The notes under the pieces are model-generated. The model ran no database searches. It saw nothing but the letters and a program-made list of their open reading frames with translations, and had not been told where the DNA came from. The position numbers were made by a program, and so were the translations under genes. DNA of 64,000 nucleotides, taken from contig NC_052128.1 in the NCBI RefSeq assembly GCF_012273895.1, positions 682,001 to 746,000 of the forward strand, given 5' to 3'. Of the stretch, positions 57,334 through 64,000 are shown one piece after another. The stretch comes from Zerene cesonia (lineage: Eukaryota > Arthropoda > Insecta > Lepidoptera > Pieridae). Every line of letters starts with the position of its first letter. Position 1 is the stretch's first letter.

Positions 57334-60300
57334 TCATGTTCATCATTTTAATACAACATACAAGTAAATTTATCATCAGATATTATTTATCAATTCTTAC
57401 AGACTAACTTAAATTACCTGAATAACAAGTAGAGTATTGATGCGATAATTTCATAACACCACTGTGTCATTTATAAAATGCTGTATAACCCACACGGAGT
57501 GAATTTAAAAACAATGAAACCAATAACAAACTTAAACCTTTTTATGGAATGTACGGAAATCCTGTTTAAAAAAATGCTTATAATTCGTATACGCGAGCAA
57601 AACCGATTACTTGATAGAAATATGATACAGTCCTGCTTCTGTTGTGATCATTAACTTTTAGTCAGAAAACATTTCATATTATTGCGTTGTTGACAAACGT
57701 CAAAATTCGAACGAGATCAACATCTTCCCAGTCGATGAATACGATTTAAAGTTACCGTTGAATCAACTATCACTTAACCCTGAATTTAACACGTATGTGT
57801 GTGTAGTGACGTTTTCTAACTAAAACAGCACAGTTGATGACAGAATTAGGACATGTAAGTACAAGTATGTTCTCGTGAAAATAAAATTAGTGCATATATA
57901 TTAATCATGTCGGTGACGTCATTGAAGTTTAAAATCAACATCTATCATATTTCTACAAGTTATCCTTAAAATAACCATGATATTATCAGCGTAAAATTAT
58001 TAAACGTCATAAATTATTTAAAACAAACGCGCAGTCACACACAAAACATTAAATCAACTAAAGATGGAAGAAAATAATATATTGATTATATTGCTTGCAC
58101 AAAATTAGTACGATGCATGAATTAAATGAAGTAAGATATTACAAAAGTAGGAGAACTAAATAGTTAACCAAATATCATTGAAGGGATAAGAAAAAAATTA
58201 AAACAAGCACGTGTGAATGAAAAGGGCCGAATGATCGGCAAAAAAAAAACATGGCTGACTTAACGTCAATAACCCATGACTAGAAGAACTTACTTCGAGA
58301 AACAAATGCTATAATACTATAAAATTATTAATACACGAAAATTATAAGAACTTAGCAGCTAATCTAACCGAAACTCACTGACTAGCTCCATAAATACAAT
58401 AAATTATTATAAAATAAATAGCAATAAATTATAATTTAACAATGACGGTACGAAAGTTACATTCGTAGAGAAATAAGTGGTGCGAAATATAAAAGTGGAA
58501 TAAAGACGGAAGGTGCATTAGAGGCGGAAACAAGTGTTCGTTCAAAGGATAGAACTGTCCAATACAATCTAATGTAACATGAACACTAAACATCTAATTC
58601 GTTCCCCACGATTCATTTCACACTGGTCAGAGTCGAGCTACATCTAGGATAGACTGAATCGTGGCAACGACATTACACACGTTTAATTTAAGTTCCTACA
58701 CAAATATAAATCTTAAGTATCGATTAGCATTCAAGTTCATTATGAAAAAATATATCATTGGAAATATTTTTCAACTCTCCTTAACCCCAAACCACCCAAG
58801 AACAACTTAATTATGCATGTGACAACCGATTTTTATAACTACATGTTTATCCCTAAACAACACTTTGGCAACAAATTGTATCTCTTTACCAATTCAACAG
58901 TAACGTCAACATTCCTGTAGTCAACATTACCATGGATTTACCGATCTTTCATCGATTCAATTTATCATCGTCTTAGAAGAGAAGATAGGAAAGTATCGAC
59001 AGAAGACAATGTTTCATTTATAGCGACGAATATCAAACTCTAACGACCTCTAAATTGGCTATCAATTGTCTTATCCTTAACAACGAAACCCATTTTGTCA
59101 TTTGCCGCTATAAGTAAGCCATGCAATAGTTTCTACCTAAGTAACCAATGAAAACAATTATCCAGGACTTTTGTTGCTTCATAATTTTCTTTACTGTGTT
59201 CAGTCTTAAAATTGAGTCATACGATCTAAGTTTAAAATGATGAAACCTTATAGTTATCTTAAATCATCGCTAGGCCAGACTAAACTGTATTTGTGAGGTG
59301 AGCTGAACGAGCATATACAATTGGAAGTTATGACAGTTTGTAGTACTGGAGATATAAAAAGATTTAGAGATTGAGTCAGTGTAGTCGACGATCAACAGAT
59401 CCCACATAATTGTTGTTCTTTCAAGCTCGCAGTCATTCCTTACACATCAGCCATTCTTATCAGGTATTATTTTCAAATTAACGCTAAACAGGGATACGAA
59501 AGATCAACTTTCTAAGGAAAAGGCTCCACCACTAGTAAGGCTCTCGGGGAAACTAATTACACCATCCTTAACGCGTACATTATTTGTTTTAGAGTAATCA
59601 ACATTGAATAATTTTCATTTTATAATTACCTTAACACTAAAGAGTACAAAAAATAAAGGAAATATTACGAATATGAAAAACAACAAGTTATCAGCGAAAT
59701 CCATCGCATATCATATAAGAACAACGTTTTTTCTTTCGTTACAGTAACATTAATTGTATCATCCACACCTACGAAGATATGAAAACGACATTCAACAAGT
59801 CCAAAACCGGATGGACTTGACGTGGCTCCGCTTTCAGAGCATTGTAAGAAGTGCATAAATCGATTGTCGATTTTAAATTTTATATACACGATCGTTTCCC
59901 TTCGATTATCCTCATTGTATCAAAAATATCTGCTAAAACAGCCCTTTCCCTTAGAGAAAACTCGATAGAGTAATTTGAACAGTCTCCAAGTAACTAGTGT
60001 AGGTAACAATCATCAAGAGATGGGGATATGCATGAATTGGAATATCGAAATTAACAACTTCTTAAGACTTAGGACGTAGTTTAAGCATCTACATAGAATC
60101 TACCGCAACGACTAATCTATGACAGGTTTATACGATACAAATTAGCACTTATAAATAAAAGATGAGGATGAAATATTGGAAATACTTAAATCTGTACAAA
60201 ATTTAAATGAAATTTTTCATTTTTCTTATAAAGGAATAAAACATTCCTTAAAATTTAAGGCCACGGCGCAAAGTGGTGTCTCAGTAGTTCAATATAATAA

Positions 60301-63300
60301 GGTTACAGAATTACATTTATGCTTAGGTGTCATTATTCTAGAAATTGGCCGTATGTACAGTGTTCAAGCTCTTAGTGCATTTGCATTGAAAAATTCAGTT
60401 ATGTAGGGTGTGCAAATGCTGAAAGCATTCCTAGAGGCGGTATCATCATCTGATAATACGCTTGGTGTTGCGGGTGAACGGTCTACGACAACTTTACCGG
60501 TAAACATCAGTGACAGAGTGTACAAAGCTCAAGGTGTCTTAACCACTAATCTAACATAGACAATGCGATATCTAAAAATACACACTACGACATACATCTA
60601 AGTAGGATATAATAATAATCTTCATAAGCATTGTGTATTCCTTATACTTGGCAGGATGGCATAAATGGTTAAAATCGATTTGTGTGTGGACATTTCATTT
60701 AGGCATCGTACAACTAATTACGTGCATACACCTTTACGATAACATTGAATTATCTAAAAGCAATTTATTGGCGACTAGCATCAAGAAAGATTCCAAATTA
60801 CCTCCTCTATGCCTTTCGAAGCTTCCTACGAACCCCAATTGGTCTATTTAATTTAGTGCATTCCGAATGATACCACTTAGTGGATGATATGTAACGTTCC
60901 AATACATTGAAACAATTTGCTATTAAATCTTTAATTTTTAACAGGAGAAATCTGCCTAAATATTGTCTGAACCGTACAAATACGTTACTTCACTAACCGT
61001 TCCTTTCGTCCCCTCTGCCAAACAATTTATAAATAATTGGAAACATTGATATGTAATTAAACTACTTCTCCGTTTATCCTAAACATCATTTCATTATTTG
61101 GAATCTTTCCACGAATAAAACATTATCTTCAACTAAAATCACACACTTACACTAAAAATTACGTAACACAATTAAAGAAATTGCTATCGGAAGATAAGCT
61201 ATATTTTGTAAGTTGTTATTTCCACTGCCTGGGATGCTGTGCTTTATGTAATAAATGGCAGATGAAAATTCTTACAAAAATATAGAACACGATCTATATA
61301 TATACTACTATAATACTATAATACATGACGAAAAATGAACATTTAAGTATGATAAATATTTACGATGTAATCACTATGCCTAAATTCAATATTTAAGTAG
61401 AATCCGTAATATATAAAACACCTTAAGAATTCCAAAACTTGCCATAAAAAATTATTATCACTGAGAAAATAAATACTATTATTTGCAAACGTTTCAACTA
61501 ACATAAGCGATAGTAAAATATTTTCTTTTTTTTACAATAAAATGTATCATAAATTCAAACGTGAGTCAATCAAAACATTCAGCGTAGTATTCTTTGAGGA
61601 TGGATGGTTTGTGCTCATATGTGCTTTGTTATTTTCACCTAAACTTACAACAAGTACAATTTTGACAAATTGCGTACAAACGGAATCAAGTCCAAACAAT
61701 GTTCCTTGATTCAGAAGGCTGTCTCGATCGCCACCTAGCTGCTACTAGCTGCTACAGGTCGGCGTTCCCTTGTTCCGCTTTACACAATGTCCAAGACTTA
61801 AATTTTTCCATTTAAAACTCAACATCAGTCATTGAATGCAGTAAATCATTGCATGCATCACATTTAAGAAAAATATTTCAAAAATCAAGTGAAACACCAA
61901 CGTTCTGTGCAGACTTCACTAAATTATTTTCAAACAGCGAATCAATTAAATTCAACAATGATACAACATCGCCGCTTACTATAATTATTACTTACAAGCG
62001 ATGATAGAAAAATATTGTAATAAATTATCAAAATACAATGAGAAAAATTAATACAATTCCTGAGCAATAAATCACATCTGCGGACATCGATGTACGAACA
62101 GCTCATCTACTTATATACACAAATGCACACTTAGATTCAATTTTTTACCTAAAAAATGATCTAATGTGCATCCTTTACCTGATTAAGTATACGTAATAGA
62201 ATTACTGAAAGTAGATCACGCTAGTTCGGAGTCTGCAAACGAACACAAAGCGACAATGTTATTTACAAATAGCGTAAAACAACATATCGTTGAGTTTATA
62301 TAATCCAACGACGCTCTACGACATAATATAAAAGTGATTAAATCAATAACCACATACAATCTGACATGCTAACATTGATACATCGCTACAATGATGAATA
62401 TATTAACAGGTGAATTCATTAACCGTTACGAAGCTATCGAAATTTCAAACAATGTTTTAAAAATTATGGATATGATTTATTTAAATCCTTATTTAATTCT
62501 AATCCTGACAAATTCGGATATCTGTTCCAATTCATTCAACAAACCAGATTTTTAACTGTCCCAATATCTCATTCGAATAACCCCAACTCTAAATAACACG
62601 AGAATTAACCTATCGTTGAACCATAATTTTCATTACAAAAATACACACTCTTTCACACTATTTCATTTTCTAATTCCCAAAACATTTCCTTTCTTGTACT
62701 CATCCCGGCATCCCTTACAACTAAAGACTACTAACGTATTAAATCTAAACGTATGTACATTTTTACACACTTCCTGGTTGTGGTGGATTGCGAAATAAAA
62801 ATAATGGGACCAATTAAAGCTTGAAATTTCATCAATGAACATCGCAGACTAACAGGCTAAGGTTGCTATGCAGAATGGGATTCTTCTTGAAGTAATTACA
62901 GGCTCAGAGTTGTGGTATAACAAAGAAATAATGATACTGGCTACTTACAATAAATATTGATGTATTGGATTTTGAGATGACGATAAAATGATCATAGATT
63001 TCTGAAGAATACAGAGCCCGGGCTGTGGCACTATGTAGAAATATACACAAATTGCCTTTAAAAACACATTATTGATTTAAAGGCAACAACAAAAGGACAA
63101 CATGGCGGATGCATGAAATGTCAGTTTGACATTTTGATGTGGAAATTCGAGATGTCATATACAACAATTACATTGCATATTTCTACAAAGCGTTCACAAC
63201 AAGCCCAAAATAATATCCTCTTAGCTGATGAGCATAACGTAAACAATGAAGTGACATTGAAAATGTGTAGTAGTCTTAATTTAAGTCTTAAGAGAACTGC

Positions 63301-64000
63301 TGAGTATAAAATTAGAAACAATTTTGTAAGCCTAATTCGTGTTTACTTTACACTAGTAGGTGCTAGTTAGTAAAATGTTCCCTATAGTAATTGACTTGGA
63401 AATAGTGGGTAGGTTAGCGATTAAAAACTAAGCTGTGCTGTTGAGAAAGGGGGGAAAGATTCCGAAATATCTCGGATCGGTTTAACAGCTAGAACTCCTT
63501 AGAAAAGTAAAGCTTAGTAGGGATAGCTTATTTTAGAATTTATTACCTTAACACTTTAATTTATAGCCTGCCCTCATAAGAATATGTACTCTAAGATACT
63601 GTTAAGTTATAGTAAGTTATTGTAGTAATAGATGTAAATTTATGCACCGCCTAAATCACTGAGGTACTACGTTGAGCTGACTTATTTTTAAGATGATTTT
63701 ACGTCTACTTCAAGCCTTAGTGCGGCTCTCTAGAAAAAAAAAAACACAAACAAAATCGGTGCTCATCTTACTTGCGTATGATATTTAAAATCTAAATTAA
63801 TACTTACTAATTTCATGCCAATGTTTGTTCCCCAACACCAACTGTTTTAAATGAATCCTTATAAAAATGCACACGCACACACACACAAAAATCCCAAAAT
63901 ATAAAACACACACACTTGGGTCCTATTACCAATTATTCTGTTTGTGCTGATGAACCGAGTGGTTTCTATCCGATATTAAAAAAAATATTTGGGTGCTTGA
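57334..64000 (-). other. Repeat-free non-coding tract, possible long 3' UTR
   Basis: 6.7 kb without a recognisable exon on either strand and without any of the retroposon families that occur every 1-3 kb elsewhere. It contains Pumilio-type TGTATATA/TGTAAATA forms on minus (for example at 62112 and 62263 on plus as TATATACA and TATTTACA). A CA/CACACA microsatellite lies at 63868-63914. The absence of repeats suggests constraint. A gene to the right of the window on minus would explain it. Confidence 0.35.

Noticed and set aside
1..64000. CRISPR arrays, operons, bacterial-type signals
   Set aside because: None seen; the sequence is eukaryotic with spliced genes and retroposons.

Overview
This window looks like a piece of a lepidopteran (moth or butterfly) nuclear genome. 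The DNA is AT-rich, the one clear host gene is split into many short exons, and the interspersed repeats are of types I know from Lepidoptera: tRNA-headed SINEs, retroposon tails with a CCGCGG-type start, a dispersed repeat carrying a GCCTGATGGTAAGCG-like core, and an RTE LINE 3' end. It is a draft scaffold. One 48-base gap opens it, and six gaps of exactly 1000 N (starting at 10109, 12659, 15285, 17532, 44387 and 46984) separate the contigs, so order across gaps is only as good as the scaffolding.

1-19.7 kb is a transposon graveyard. At least three PIF/Harbinger elements are present. Element C (49-1967, minus transposase) carries the last exon of its MADF/BESS partner gene (893-1402, plus) inside the transposase intron. 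Element A (9695-16645) has perfect 26-bp terminal inverted repeats and a TTA target duplication. It sits at the 3' end of the transposase of element B, whose remaining parts lie on both sides (9155-9295 and 16649-17531). Between C and B lie, all on the plus strand, a decayed multi-domain gene of unknown class (2690-5045), a decayed pogo transposase (5528-6808), a Ty3 gag relic (6824-7203) interrupted by a second Ty3 element (LTR 7204-7343, gag/protease relic 8351-9115). Contigs placed inside A hold an intact-looking pogo transposase (11478 to the gap) and a LINE 3' end (14290-15208) whose near-identical sister starts the contig at 18532.

19.7-31.1 kb is host DNA. A complete 12-exon Nup58 gene (587 codons, all splice phases agreeing) runs on the minus strand from 30179 to 21307. 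A small 83-codon ORF of unknown function lies divergently at 30840-31091.

31.1-57.3 kb is non-coding, AT-rich and dotted with retroposon fragments. It holds a cluster of E2F-like sites (32.2-32.4 kb), a large element with 164-bp inverted termini (44223-48720) surrounding a contig of BEL/Pao pol, a young tRNA-derived SINE with a 13-bp target duplication (53153-53387) and an RTE LINE 3' end. 57.3-64 kb has no gene and, unusually for this window, no recognisable repeat. A poly(A) signal at its left edge on the minus strand suggests it may be a long 3' UTR or conserved non-coding flank of a gene beyond the window.

The observation I would follow first is the interlocked, opposite-strand layout of the two Harbinger genes, seen in two separate elements here.
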